37,278 nucleotides of DNA. It comes from a virus. The stretch is taken from positions 1-37,278 of IMG/VR virus record IMGVR_UViG_3300013094_000133, one strand, 5' to 3'. Both the position numbers and the translations under genes were made by a program. Below are positions 11,001-20,100 of this stretch, in pieces. The notes under the pieces were generated by a model, which saw only the letters and a program-made list of their open reading frames with translations, was not told the DNA's origin and ran no database searches. Position 1 is the stretch's first letter. Each line of letters begins with the position of its first letter.

Positions 11001-13449
11001 TATAGGTACTGTGGTCAGTGGGGGAGGTGCAGGAGGTGTGGTTACAGGAACCACTTTGATGTCTGCTGGTACGACTTATACCATCACTGTAGGTAGCGGC
11101 GGAGGTGTATCTCCAGCTACACTAGGTACTCCTGGAACCACCAGCAGTATAGTAGCACCGGATGGTACTAATATCAAAGGACTAGGAGGTGGTGGCGGCG
11201 CTGGCCCTACAGGTAACGGACTTCCCGGAGGATCTGGCGGTGCAGGAGCTGGCGGTACAGGAACACCAACAGCAGTCGGAGGAACTGCTCTTCAGACTAC
11301 AACTAATCAAACTGTAATTTCTGGAACCTATAATAATTACGGGTTTCCGGGAGGTGCTTCAGTTCCTAGTAACTGCGGTACAGGTGGATCGGGTGGGGGT
11401 GGGGCAGGAGCCAAAGGTACTAACGGAGCCAATAATTTCGTCGGTGTTGGAGGAGTTGGCATACAGTACAATATCGTTGGCACATCGACTTATTATGCAG
11501 GAGGAGGAGGAGGTGCAGGTAATAATACCACAGGAGCCGCAGGAGGACTAGGTGGTGGGGGTGCAGGTAGTATAGCTCCGGGAGTACCTACCAGTCTCGG
11601 TATTCCCGGAACAGCAGGAACTGGCGGTGGCGGTGGAGGTGGAAATACACAGGTCACTCCGGGGCTAGGCGGTACAGGTGGGCCTGGTATAGTCATTATC
11701 AGTTATGCCTACACGGGCACCGTGACTACAATAATCTCGACAGGAACTAGCCAGACCTACAACTATGTCAACGGACGTTGGACTCTGCGACCATTCAATA
11801 CCGGCACATTAGACATATCATATGGGGCATTTGCCAATCAGGCCAATACCGCCACCACGGCTCTGGCTGTGAGTGCAGGCTGTACCGGCCAGCGCGGTCT
11901 GCCCACACAGACGGGTGCGGTGCGTTTCAATTCGGCACTGAACGTGGTAGAAACTTATAATACTACCTATAATACCTGGACCAGTATTACCGCGGGCATA
12001 CCCTATACTATAGAATATTTGGCAGTGGCAGCTGGTGGTGCCGCTTCAGCTACAGCAGGTGGTGGAGCTGGTGGAGTCCTGGCTGGATTCGCTTCCGTGA
12101 CCACAGGTAACGTATACACTGTGGCGGTAGGACAAGGTGGTTCTGGAGCTGGTGGGGTTAGTTATATAATCAACAATGCCAATTCCACAGCACAGGTAAC
12201 AGGTCAACAGGCTCAGGGCGGAGACAGTATATACTCTACATCAACTGGCATATTCTCTGGTACCAGCTATGTACACATATTCACCAGCACAGGAACAAGT
12301 TATTTTACAGCATCAAATGCCATCACCGTGGCCTATTTGGTAGTAGCAGGTGGTGGCGGTGGGGGTCGATATGGAGGTGGAGGGGGAGCCGGCGGATTAG
12401 TCACTGGAACATTTACGGCTACTGTCGGTACCGTATATACTGTACAAGTAGGATCGGGCGGAGCAGGATGGCCTGGATGTAGCCAATCTGGTGGGAATGC
12501 TGGTTCGGGAAGATTTTCCAGTATTTCTTCAGGAACCACAGTCATCTCTACAGCTACAGGTGGAGGCGGTGCTGGAACATATGGAAATCCTTCAGGTAGT
12601 CCTGGATTACCTGGTGGATCTGGGGGCGGTGGTGGAGCTAGTAATACTGGGGGACCAACCACTGGAGGCAATGGTGTTCCAGGGCAGGGAAATCCAGGAA
12701 GCGGATCTGTGGCTCCTGTTAATACCAATCCAGCCGGTGGTGGAGGCGGTGCTGGAGGGGCTGGGGGACCGGGAGGCCAAGGAGGATCAGGATCCACTAG
12801 CACCATTTCGGGATTGGCGACAATATACGCCGGTGGTGGTAGCGGTTATCAGGTAAGCGCACCACTTGCAGGTGGATCTGGAGGAGGCGGAACTGGAATT
12901 GGCGTAGCAGGAGGTGCGACACCAACTGCTATCGACGGAGTACGAAATACCGGTGGCGGTGGCGGTGGTGGAAAAGATAATACAGTATGCGGAGTTCTTC
13001 GAGCTGGAAATGGTGGTCCTGGCATCGTAATCCTTAGCTATGCTTATACCAGCACGTTCTATACCGTAAATTCAGGTTCAGCCATAGCCTTCGCCTTTGG
13101 TGGATTTGCTGGTACAGCAACAGGTGGTGCCAGCGGTGGTGGTGTAGTGGGACAGGGTTTCGCGGCTAGTTCTACTCTAGGTGCTGGTGCTTATTCAGCC
13201 GCCGGTACAGGTATCTACTCACAGGTCACTGGTGCACAGATAACCTATGGTGCTGGTGGTGCTGCCACAGGTTCTTCCCCAGGTGGAACCAATACAGGCA
13301 ACGGTGGATCTGCTCCAGGTGGTACAGGTGCCCCGGGTGTGGTCTACATACGCTACACCGGCGGTCAACGTGGCACAGGTGGAACTGTATCTACAGTTGG
13401 TACCTATACTCTGCACACATTTATTTCAACAGGAACCTATACAGCATGA
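8077..13449 (+). CDS. F2: giant adhesin with four LamG modules and two Gly-rich cassettes
   Basis: 1790 residues; ATG 8077 lies 6 bases after the previous stop, with no evident Shine-Dalgarno. Starts MSIQFPSYITT. Four LamG / concanavalin-A-like lectin modules follow at about residues 65-228, 295-448, 511-668 and 723-880. Each opens with a (S/Y)xxFxG strand, has a WxH(Y/V)A or WYYIA strand and an xxxNG(T/I)xV hairpin, and closes with GYxxNxR or GYIDDLR. Then come cassette 3, a YNYVNGRW module, an intact GQRGLPTQTGAVRFN module, an outer Gly-rich domain interrupted by cassette 4, and the tail TLHTFISTGTYTA. LamG folds usually bind glycans or proteins, so a receptor-binding role on the host surface is likely but inferred. 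The stop overlaps the start of F3 (ATGA). Confidence 0.75.
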   Translation: MSIQFPSYITTSTLVADSTITSVVLQLHGDGIAASTNSNFVDSSTNNFAITPTGTPTQGAVNPFGSYWSNYFNGTTDFAVSISSSSYVIGLNDYCLEGWSNFTGSTGTLAIFLADFFQNLPGDYGTYIGINASGKPYGFIQNGNGAGQTVALVGTATISTNSWNHYALVRNGANASLFFNGTQVASTSTASITLNHNIVTLGRYSSNNALYWWTGYVANARLSIGSVPGYSATASTIPVPTGNFTTSTGTVYLASQTNRFFDSVTSGPLTITGTPSVQRFSPFSTSTVYATSTATFLGSTYFDGSTGYLSIPSNPNLYFGTKDYTVEAWVYITASGTNLTYFGATATGGPVFNIGSLTTISVNPYGTSPVNGSQGCIQNFTFSLNTWYYIAFTRASNTTRIFVNGIQIGSNVTDSTNYTQTAMAVGGFTGQFFPGYVSNLRTTISTALYTANFTPSTVPLTTVTNTVLLTSQYSNSVADASTASNTISVVGTAVPNLRTPFTRNDQSTAATVYGGSMYFNGSTDYLTIPQNSAFNFPGDFTIEFWAITQTFAVTGGASATWISGSNQISNSWLFTFNATVASFYFNQSAILNATVASNVAEGWAHWAVSRRSGNLVIFKNGVPYGSVSNSANITIGGPLYIGAQSPSKGYSLGYLGNVRIVNGQALYTGTFTVSTVALTTSSQGATGTVLLLQGTNAGIIDTTMQNNLTTIPGVQINTTATTVKYGSGSMSFNGAGGYLSIPNNPNLNLSSGSWTIECWIYPINFTNYNVIVAKRISSGASTSYEFYLLQTSGYLSFFNGTTTYSSTTAPSLNVWSHVACVYNGTNVTIYLNGSSVYTSATTITEQNSTLLIGYDGSTTDYFTGYIDDLRITKGVARYTATFTPPTQANYDSATISTTTFTTSFTTANNVYSVTSATTLSRGGNLIYTTATGVFGSSAVHVFTATGTSYFTASNTITVAFLVVGGGGGGGSGTGGIGTVVSGGGAGGVVTGTTLMSAGTTYTITVGSGGGVSPATLGTPGTTSSIVAPDGTNIKGLGGGGGAGPTGNGLPGGSGGAGAGGTGTPTAVGGTALQTTTNQTVISGTYNNYGFPGGASVPSNCGTGGSGGGGAGAKGTNGANNFVGVGGVGIQYNIVGTSTYYAGGGGGAGNNTTGAAGGLGGGGAGSIAPGVPTSLGIPGTAGTGGGGGGGNTQVTPGLGGTGGPGIVIISYAYTGTVTTIISTGTSQTYNYVNGRWTLRPFNTGTLDISYGAFANQANTATTALAVSAGCTGQRGLPTQTGAVRFNSALNVVETYNTTYNTWTSITAGIPYTIEYLAVAAGGAASATAGGGAGGVLAGFASVTTGNVYTVAVGQGGSGAGGVSYIINNANSTAQVTGQQAQGGDSIYSTSTGIFSGTSYVHIFTSTGTSYFTASNAITVAYLVVAGGGGGGRYGGGGGAGGLVTGTFTATVGTVYTVQVGSGGAGWPGCSQSGGNAGSGRFSSISSGTTVISTATGGGGAGTYGNPSGSPGLPGGSGGGGGASNTGGPTTGGNGVPGQGNPGSGSVAPVNTNPAGGGGGAGGAGGPGGQGGSGSTSTISGLATIYAGGGSGYQVSAPLAGGSGGGGTGIGVAGGATPTAIDGVRNTGGGGGGGKDNTVCGVLRAGNGGPGIVILSYAYTSTFYTVNSGSAIAFAFGGFAGTATGGASGGGVVGQGFAASSTLGAGAYSAAGTGIYSQVTGAQITYGAGGAATGSSPGGTNTGNGGSAPGGTGAPGVVYIRYTGGQRGTGGTVSTVGTYTLHTFISTGTYTA
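10066..10267 (+). repeat. Conserved linker before LamG module 4 (F2 copy)
   Basis: This stretch, encoding QALYTGTFT to GTVLLLQG, AGIIDTTMQNN, and INTTATTVKYGSGSM, is closely matched at DNA level at 19118-19320 (F5) and less closely at 26247-26460 (F6). The LamG cores downstream are not alike. A hand count gives 50% G+C for 10141-10200 but 33% for the core at 10381-10500. Confidence 0.75.
10838..11715 (+). repeat. Gly-rich cassette 3 (in F2, after LamG module 4)
   Basis: Head encodes RGGNLIYTTATGVF and AVHVFTATGTSYFTA. Tail at about 11680-11709 encodes GPGIVIISYAYTG. It sits between the post-LamG linker (TTFTTSFTTANN) and the YNYVNGRW module, a junction that is empty in F6. Edges approximate. 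Confidence 0.65.
12209..13050 (+). repeat. Gly-rich cassette 4 (in F2, inside the outer Gly-rich domain)
   Basis: Head encodes QAQGGDSIYSTSTGIF and YVHIFTSTGTSYFTA. Tail at about 13015-13050 encodes GPGIVILSYAYTS. The outer domain begins with YTIEYLAVAAGG upstream and resumes with AFAFGGFAGTATGG downstream. Edges approximate. Confidence 0.6.
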
Positions 13450-13450
13450 G
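13431..13450 (+). promoter_or_regulatory. Coupled stop/start junction with embedded Shine-Dalgarno (F2/F3)
   Basis: The 20 bases from AGGAA through ATGAG encode the end of the F2 tail (GTYTA, stop) and also supply AGGAA about 10 bases ahead of the F3 ATG. The same 20 bases recur exactly at 17088-17107 (F4/F5). Confidence 0.7.
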
Positions 13451-14582
13451 CATCGTTTTTCCAACAACAATAGCTTCTACCTATATAGGACAACAAGCTC
13501 AAGGCGGAAATAGTGTCTACACTACTTCTACAGGCCTATTCACTGGAACTTCGGTAGTACACGTGTTCACATCCACAGGAACTAATACATTTACTGCTAA
13601 CAATTTTCTATCAATAGCGTATCTCATAGTGGCAGGTGGTGGCAGCGGCGCCAGCGTTGGTGCTAGTGTAGGCGGCGGCGGTGGCGGAGCTGGCGGAATG
13701 TTGACAGGCACTGCGACCTTACTGGCCGGTTCTTATGCTGTGGTAGTAGGGGCAGGAGCTCCTCCTACAGCTAGTAATTCAGGTAATGGCACTCAAGGTC
13801 AACCATCTAGCATCGCTAGTATTTCCACCGCTACAGGAGGCGGAGCAGGTGGTGGTCCCGGAACTGGCGGTCCTGGTGGTTCGGGTGGGGGTCAATCCAA
13901 GCATCCAGGTTTTGGCACAGGTATACCTGGCCAAGGATATCCAGGAGGAACTGGTTCTGGAAATTATGGTGTTAATCCAGTAGGAGGTGGCGGTGGCGGT
14001 GGCGCTGGATCAGCAGGTGGATGTTCTCCATCAGCACCTACTGGCGGCACAGGCGGCAGTGGTCAAGCATGGTCTATTACCGGAGCATCAGTGACCTATG
14101 CTGTAGGAGGAGGTGGAGGTAATACTGTGACAACTCCGGGAACCACAGGCCCCGGATATGGAGGAGGTGGGGGAGGCGGAGCTGGCGGTCCAGGAGGTAC
14201 TCCGGGCGATCCAGGCGGAGCAGGTGGCCCTGGTATAGTCGTGATCAGTTATGCCTACACCGCCACAATTATTTCGAGTGTTCCGAACGGTTATAAACTA
14301 ACAACATCTACCTACCTAGGCACAGAAACATGGACTTACAACACAGCCACAAACCGTTGGTGGAGCACGCAGGAACCCAGTCAGCAGTATACTCTGACGC
14401 CCAGCCTGATAGAAGATCAAGCTACTACATCTACGGGCTACATAGATTTCCCCTATGGAACCACAGCGCAGAGACCACAGGGCCCGACACCCGGTTATAT
14501 GCGTTTCAACACTGACCTGGGCTTAATGGAATATTACAATACCTCCGGAACGTGGGTGCAGATACCCGCTCAAAACACCTAG
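13446..14582 (+). CDS. F3: short LamG-less adhesin with one Gly-rich cassette
   Basis: 378 residues; the ATG overlaps the F2 stop (ATGA). The start MSIVFPTTIASTYIGQQ leads almost directly into cassette 5. After the cassette comes the post-LamG chassis: TETWTYNTATNRWW, LTPSLIEDQATTSTGYIDFP, GTTAQRP and, eight residues on, RFNTDLGLMEYYNTSGTW. So the GTTAQRP/RFNT junction is intact here. The protein lacks LamG modules, the outer Gly-rich domain and the HTFTxxGTYTA tail. It can be read as an internal-deletion derivative of an F2/F5-like gene that kept the start peptide. A role as a minor adhesin, or as a partner of F2, is speculation. The stop is TAG, followed by a 40-base gap with a late-promoter-like element. 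Confidence 0.75.
   Translation: MSIVFPTTIASTYIGQQAQGGNSVYTTSTGLFTGTSVVHVFTSTGTNTFTANNFLSIAYLIVAGGGSGASVGASVGGGGGGAGGMLTGTATLLAGSYAVVVGAGAPPTASNSGNGTQGQPSSIASISTATGGGAGGGPGTGGPGGSGGGQSKHPGFGTGIPGQGYPGGTGSGNYGVNPVGGGGGGGAGSAGGCSPSAPTGGTGGSGQAWSITGASVTYAVGGGGGNTVTTPGTTGPGYGGGGGGGAGGPGGTPGDPGGAGGPGIVVISYAYTATIISSVPNGYKLTTSTYLGTETWTYNTATNRWWSTQEPSQQYTLTPSLIEDQATTSTGYIDFPYGTTAQRPQGPTPGYMRFNTDLGLMEYYNTSGTWVQIPAQNT
13493..14262 (+). repeat. Gly-rich cassette 5 (in F3, near the N-terminus)
   Basis: Head encodes QAQGGNSVYTTSTGLF and VVHVFTSTGTNTFTA. Tail at about 14227-14256 encodes GPGIVVISYAYTA. The head, including GQQAQGG, is close to that of cassette 4. Edges approximate. Confidence 0.65.
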
Positions 14583-14594
14583 ACCATAATCTAG

Positions 14595-14602
14595 CATAAA
14601 TA
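14595..14602 (+). promoter_or_regulatory. Late-promoter-like octamer CATAAATA
   Basis: Seven of eight bases match the T4 late consensus TATAAATA. It lies in the 40-base gap between F3 and F4. Predicted start is 14608, giving a 15-base leader with AAGG at 14612-14615. Confidence 0.55.
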
Positions 14603-14622
14603 ACTGGAGATAAGGTTAATCG

Positions 14623-17106
14623 ATGATCCAATTTCCAGCAAATCCCAGTAACGGACAACTAGTAGTGGTGGGCGCAACCACCTATGTCTACAACGCCAGC
14701 CGAGGTCGTTGGTTGGTAAACTACGTGGTTCCTGGTACCGGCACTGTGATCACAGCGGCCACATTCAGCTGTCAACCTACTACAAGTGTGGGTTATTTTG
14801 GCCTACCTGTGGGTACCACAGCTCAGAGACCTTCGATATATGTTGGATCTGGTGGAAATTCAGTTTATACTACAAGTACTGGTATATTCTCCGGAACCTC
14901 AATAGTACACGTATTCACAGCCACAGGCACTAGTTATTTCACAGCCACGGCGGCCATCGCTTCGGTTGCTTATCTAGCTGTAGCCGGCGGTGGAGGTGGA
15001 GGTGGTTCGACAGGTGGAGGTGGAGGTGGAGGTGGTGTGACTACAGGAACATTTGTAGCTACAGCCGGAACTACTTACTCGATCACTGTAGGTAGTGGAG
15101 GTGGGGGTGGAGTAGGAGTCGGTACTCTTGGTAAAACTGGAACCAATTCTGTAATCAGCGGCACAAATATATCTACTGTGACAGCCTACGGTGGTGGTGG
15201 TGGCGGAGGTAATTCTACTCCTGGTGGATCAGGAGGATCAAGTGGAGGTGGTGGCGCTTGTGGTTTTAGTGCTCCAGGTAGTGCTGTTCCTGGACAAGGC
15301 AATATAGGTGGAATTGGTTCAGGACCACCAGGATATGGGGGTGGCGGTGGCGGAGGTGCTTGGACTACAGGAACTAACGGAACTTCAGCGGGAGTTGGCG
15401 GAGCAGGTGGAGCAGGAACCAGCACCAACATAACAGGTACTTTATCTATCTACGGTGGTGGCGGTGGTGGTGGTTATTTTAGCGGTGGGACTGCTGGTAC
15501 AGGTGGACCCGGTGGGGGTGGAGCAGGTAACGGAAATCCTGGAACACCAGGTACTGGAGGAGGCGGAGGAGGTGATGTTGGAAATACTCCGGCGGCCGCC
15601 GGAGCCGGTGGTCCTGGTATAGTTGTATTGAGTTATGTGGTTTCATCGATACCAAACGGTGCACTACGCTACAACACCACAACTGGATTACCAGAAGTCT
15701 ACAAGGCTTCGAGCGGAACTTGGGTTAGTATAGTGTCAACCGGTGGCTATACAGTAAACTATCTCGCTGTTGGTGGGGGAGGTGGCGGATCAACTGGCAC
15801 AGGTGGCGCAGGCGGATTGATCTCTGCGTCGGCAGTGGTCTACACCGGAACACAATACGCAATAACAGTGGGATCGGGTGGGGCGGGTGCGGTAAACACA
15901 GCATCAGGATCAACGGGATCGGTAACCATTATAGCGGGCAAAGGACTGGGAGCCATAGCTCAGGGCGGTGGTGGTGGTGCTGGTGCAGGCAGTTTTGGTG
16001 GAGCAGGTGCTAGTCTAGGGGGCGGAGGCATTATTACCACAGGTACAGGTGGTACCTATTACACTACATCAACCGGCCTGTTCAGTGGAATTAGTGTGGT
16101 ACACATTTTTACATCCACCGGTGTCAGTTATTTTACGGCAACATCCTCTATACCCATAGTTGCATATCTAGCTGTAGGAGGTGGCGGTGGCGCCACCGGT
16201 GGCGTAGCCTCGGTCTATTTTGGTGGCGGAGGTGCTGGTGGAGTCGTGCGAACTGGAACCGTGGCATTGAGTGCGGGAGCGACCTATACCGTTACTGTTG
16301 GTGCGGGCGGTACAGCAGGTGGATCTGGACCCTCAGCAGTAGGTGGTACCGGAGGATCTAGCTCTATCAGTGGTCCGGGGATTAGCACAGTCACAGCCAC
16401 AGGTGGAAATGGAGATGTAGCTAACAGTAATGTTGGTGCTAGTAATGCCTGTTTTAGTGGAGGCACAGGAACCGGTTGCTATGGTGCAGGCGGTGGTGCA
16501 GGGGCCGGTGGCGCTGGATCGGGAATAAATGGCGGACCAGGCAAGGCCAGCTCTATCATAGGTGTTAGCACCTACTACGGAGGTGGTGGTGGTGGAGCCA
16601 ACGCAAGTACAAGTGGATCTGGTGGAGTTGGTGGTGGTGGAAATGGATCAACATCGCCTGGCAGCGGAACTGCAGGAACACCAGGAACTGGGGGCGGTGG
16701 CGGCGGTTCTCCTTCAATAGGTTCAGTAGCTGGAGGTCCTGGTATAGTTGTATTGAGCTATTCTCTAGCTTCTTCTGTATCAACAGCCTCTTCCTACACC
16801 TTTGGCCAAGGTCACACTACACAGACTCTATATGGTGGAGGATCAGGATCAGAAGGTCAGCCTGGTGCGGGTGGCACCGGCACAGTATGGCTGGCATCAA
16901 CTACTACCTTATATGCCGCAGGTGGTTATCCATCAACAGGCACAGTGGCTTCGGGCAACGGCGGCACGTTCAATTCAGCAGGTGGACCAGGCATCGCTAT
17001 CATAGGTTATCCTGGTACCCAACAACGAGGTACCGGTGGCACTACCTCAACCTTTAACAATCAGTTCTTCCATACATTTACAGCACCAGGAACCTATACA
17101 GCATGA
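14623..17106 (+). CDS. F4: glycine-rich tail adhesin, close paralogue of F1
   Basis: 827 residues; ATG 14623 with GGAGATAAGG upstream (AAGG to ATG 7 bases). Starts MIQFPANPSNGQ, lacking the Ser of the other F proteins, then YNASRGRW, and GTTAQRP at residues 64-70. The rest of that module (GALRYNTTTGLPEVYK) appears at about residue 346 because cassette 6 lies between. An outer Gly-rich domain (TVNYLAVGGGGGG, about 375) is interrupted by cassette 7 and resumes near residue 720 (TFGQGHTTQTLYGGG) through GPGIAIIGYPGTQQ to the tail FFHTFTAPGTYTA. Domain order equals that of F1, so the two are duplicates with diverged glycine-rich interiors. Its stop overlaps the start of F5. Receptor binding is inferred from family resemblance. 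Confidence 0.75.
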   Translation: MIQFPANPSNGQLVVVGATTYVYNASRGRWLVNYVVPGTGTVITAATFSCQPTTSVGYFGLPVGTTAQRPSIYVGSGGNSVYTTSTGIFSGTSIVHVFTATGTSYFTATAAIASVAYLAVAGGGGGGGSTGGGGGGGGVTTGTFVATAGTTYSITVGSGGGGGVGVGTLGKTGTNSVISGTNISTVTAYGGGGGGGNSTPGGSGGSSGGGGACGFSAPGSAVPGQGNIGGIGSGPPGYGGGGGGGAWTTGTNGTSAGVGGAGGAGTSTNITGTLSIYGGGGGGGYFSGGTAGTGGPGGGGAGNGNPGTPGTGGGGGGDVGNTPAAAGAGGPGIVVLSYVVSSIPNGALRYNTTTGLPEVYKASSGTWVSIVSTGGYTVNYLAVGGGGGGSTGTGGAGGLISASAVVYTGTQYAITVGSGGAGAVNTASGSTGSVTIIAGKGLGAIAQGGGGGAGAGSFGGAGASLGGGGIITTGTGGTYYTTSTGLFSGISVVHIFTSTGVSYFTATSSIPIVAYLAVGGGGGATGGVASVYFGGGGAGGVVRTGTVALSAGATYTVTVGAGGTAGGSGPSAVGGTGGSSSISGPGISTVTATGGNGDVANSNVGASNACFSGGTGTGCYGAGGGAGAGGAGSGINGGPGKASSIIGVSTYYGGGGGGANASTSGSGGVGGGGNGSTSPGSGTAGTPGTGGGGGGSPSIGSVAGGPGIVVLSYSLASSVSTASSYTFGQGHTTQTLYGGGSGSEGQPGAGGTGTVWLASTTTLYAAGGYPSTGTVASGNGGTFNSAGGPGIAIIGYPGTQQRGTGGTTSTFNNQFFHTFTAPGTYTA
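14843..15645 (+). repeat. Gly-rich cassette 6 (in F4, between GTTAQRP and the RYNT module)
   Basis: Head encodes GSGGNSVYTTSTGIF and IVHVFTATGTSYFTA. Tail at about 15609-15640 encodes GPGIVVLSYVV. Same insertion point as cassette 1. Edges approximate. Confidence 0.65.
16037..16770 (+). repeat. Gly-rich cassette 7 (in F4, inside the outer Gly-rich domain)
   Basis: Head encodes GTGGTYYTTSTGLF and VVHIFTSTGVSYFTA. Tail at about 16735-16765 encodes GPGIVVLSYSL, with DNA nearly the same as the tail of cassette 6. Edges approximate. Confidence 0.65.
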
Positions 17107-17107
17107 G
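17088..17107 (+). promoter_or_regulatory. Coupled stop/start junction with embedded Shine-Dalgarno (F4/F5)
   Basis: Exactly the same 20 bases as at 13431-13450: they encode the GTYTA tail and stop of F4 and place AGGAA ahead of the F5 ATG at 17103. Confidence 0.7.
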
Positions 17108-20100
17108 TATCCAATTTCCTTTATACATCAGTACCGGTACAACATCAACAGTGGCTGATCCTACCATCACCAGTGTAGTACTTCAACTACACGGGGATGG
17201 CATTGCCGCCTCGACTAACAGTAACTTCGTTGATGCGTCAACTAACACATTCGTAATAACACGAGTAGGCACGCCTACGCAGGGAAGTGTAAATCCATTT
17301 GGAAGTTATTGGAGTTATTATTTCGGCGGCAATGGAAACTATCTATACACTACATCTAACTCAACTTTCAATCCGGGTGCCACAGGTGCTTGGACCATAG
17401 AACTTTGGGTATTGCCTGTTAACACCACAGTAGGGAATATATTGTGTTTTGGAAATGGTAGTGCTTATGGTAACGCTATCGATTTCTATTGGACTGGTAG
17501 CAGTTTCACATTTAGTCAAAGCAACGGTGGTTCGGCTCCTGTAAACCTTACTACCAGCACAACCTACTCTGTTGGCGCATGGTATCATCTAGCTGTGTCG
17601 AAGAATGCCAGCAATCTAATAAACTTTTATATCAATGGTCAATCTGTAGCCACCCAGACCTATTCAAGTAGCCTTGCGGCGTCTACGGTAGCGGTGCTGA
17701 ATGGCGCATATGATAATAATGGTCTTGGTAACAACGGTGGAACCTTTTACATATCCAACGTGAGATGGACGCCTGGGGTAGCTGTCTATACTGCCAATTT
17801 CACACCTAGCACCACTCCGCTCTACACATTGACCAACACTACTTTTTTAACAGCGGCTACTAATCGTTTCCAAGACATATCAACAAACACCTTTGCATTG
17901 ACAGCGGCAGGCTCACCGTCGGTACAGCGTTTCTCACCATTCACTACCTCTACCGTCTATGCTACATCAACAGCTACCTTCTTGGGATCTAGTTATTTTC
18001 CTGCTACATATACCTATCTATCTGCTCCTTCGGCCAGTTGGCCTATCAACAGCACCACATGGACCGCAGAAGGTTGGTTCTATACCAACAGCTCATCGGG
18101 CAATGTGGGACTGTTCGTTTATGGTGATCTATTGGTAAACTGGTACGATGGTACCAACTTAAATTTCCAATACCGTACTAGTACTGCCGGCGGAACCTGG
18201 ATCAGCCTACTGGCCCCTTATACATTTAGAGCAGGCGTGTGGTATCATATCGCCATGGTAATGAATGTCACCACACTATCTGCCTATGTCAACGGCTCCA
18301 TAACCACCTCCAGTTCGGTGGCTTCTGCTTTGGGTCTATGGGGGGGTACTGGTGTCCAGGCAGTCTGGATTGGCGTTACAGATGTATATCCCTATGGTTC
18401 TCCAGACTATTCTCTTAACGGCTATGTCAGCAATTTCAAGATATCCAATACCGCGCTCTATACAGGGACATCTTTTACGGTACCTTCGAATCCATTATCT
18501 GCTACCTCTAGCACACTGCTATTGACCTGCCAATATTCAAACTCTGTGGCAGACGCATCTACCAATACCTATGCTGTTACCACCGTAGGATCCACAGCCA
18601 CTGTGTCTCTCCGCACACCGTTTGCCCGCAACGATACATCAACCGCGGCTACCCTCTACGGTGGAAGCATCTATCTCAATGGTACCACAGATTATTTGAC
18701 TGTAACATCTTCGACAAATTTAGCCTTAGGGTCTGGAGATTTTACTATAGAAACCTGGGTCTACACTACTATAGCCAATCAAACCTATGGGTCAGGAATC
18801 GTTGGCACATATGATGGAGGATCTAACGGGGGTTGGAGCCTTACTATAAACAGAAGCTCTGGGGGGCCTTATGGTATTGCATTCATACACAACAACACTA
18901 TACAGCAGTCTTATGGAACTTATCTAACTGCAAATACTTGGTATCATATCGCAGTTACTAGAGCTAGTGGAACATTAAGGACTTTCGTAAATGGAATACA
19001 GGTTGCGACAGGAACCTATGCTACTAATGACACAGTATTATCTAAGTGTTACATAGGAGCACAAGGTGCTGGTCAATATCATAGTGGTTATATTAGTAAT
19101 CTCCGCATGGTCAACGGTCAGGCACTCTACACAGGCACCTTTACAGTTACCACGGTGGCACTAACCACATCCAGCCAAGGTGCTACTGGTACAGTCCTGT
19201 TGATACCCGGCGTCAATGCGGGCATCATAGACACCACCATGCAGAATAACTTAGTCACTGTGGGGGCGGCTCAGATCAACACCACCGCTACCACAGTGAA
19301 ATATGGCTCTGGTTCAATGGGATTCAATGGCTCTAGTGGATATTTGTTGAGTCCTGCAACTCCACAATTAACCTTGGGAACAGGAAACTTTACTCTCGAA
19401 TATTGGTTATATTTGAATTCAACATCATCACAAGGGATATTTGGAACAAGACCACAGAGTACAAATGGTATATATCCCGTAATGTATTTTTTAAGCGGTA
19501 CATTAAGATATAATGTAAACAGCACTGATGTGATTTCAGCAAGTATATCCTCCAGCACCTGGTATCATATTGCTGTTAGTCGTTCTGGAAGTTCTACAAA
19601 AATGTTTATAAACGGTACTCAAGCTGGGTCAACCTACACCGATAACAACAATTACCTGTGTTCACGACTAGTAATCGGTGCGGATGATTATGTCCTTGGA
19701 AACAATCCGTTAAACGGTTACATAGACGACCTCAGAATAACTAACGGAGTGGCACGCTATACAGCTACCTTCACTCCACCTACGGCCGCCTTCCCAGATG
19801 TGGCAGTAATCACAGGTACTACAACCACCTATACCACTTCATTCACCACATCGGGGCAGGTGGTCCAGACTCTGCAGATCGGATATCCACAACAGCAGGG
19901 TGGAAATAGTGTCTATACAACGTCAACTGGCCTATTTTCTGGTACCAGCTATGTACACATATTCACAGCCACAGGAACCAGTTATTTCACAGCTACTAGT
20001 GCCATTGCCTCAGTGGCTTATCTCATAGTAGCTGGGGGCGGATCTGGAGGTAATTTTGCAGGAGGAGGAGGAGGTGCCGGTGGCATGATAACAGGAACAT

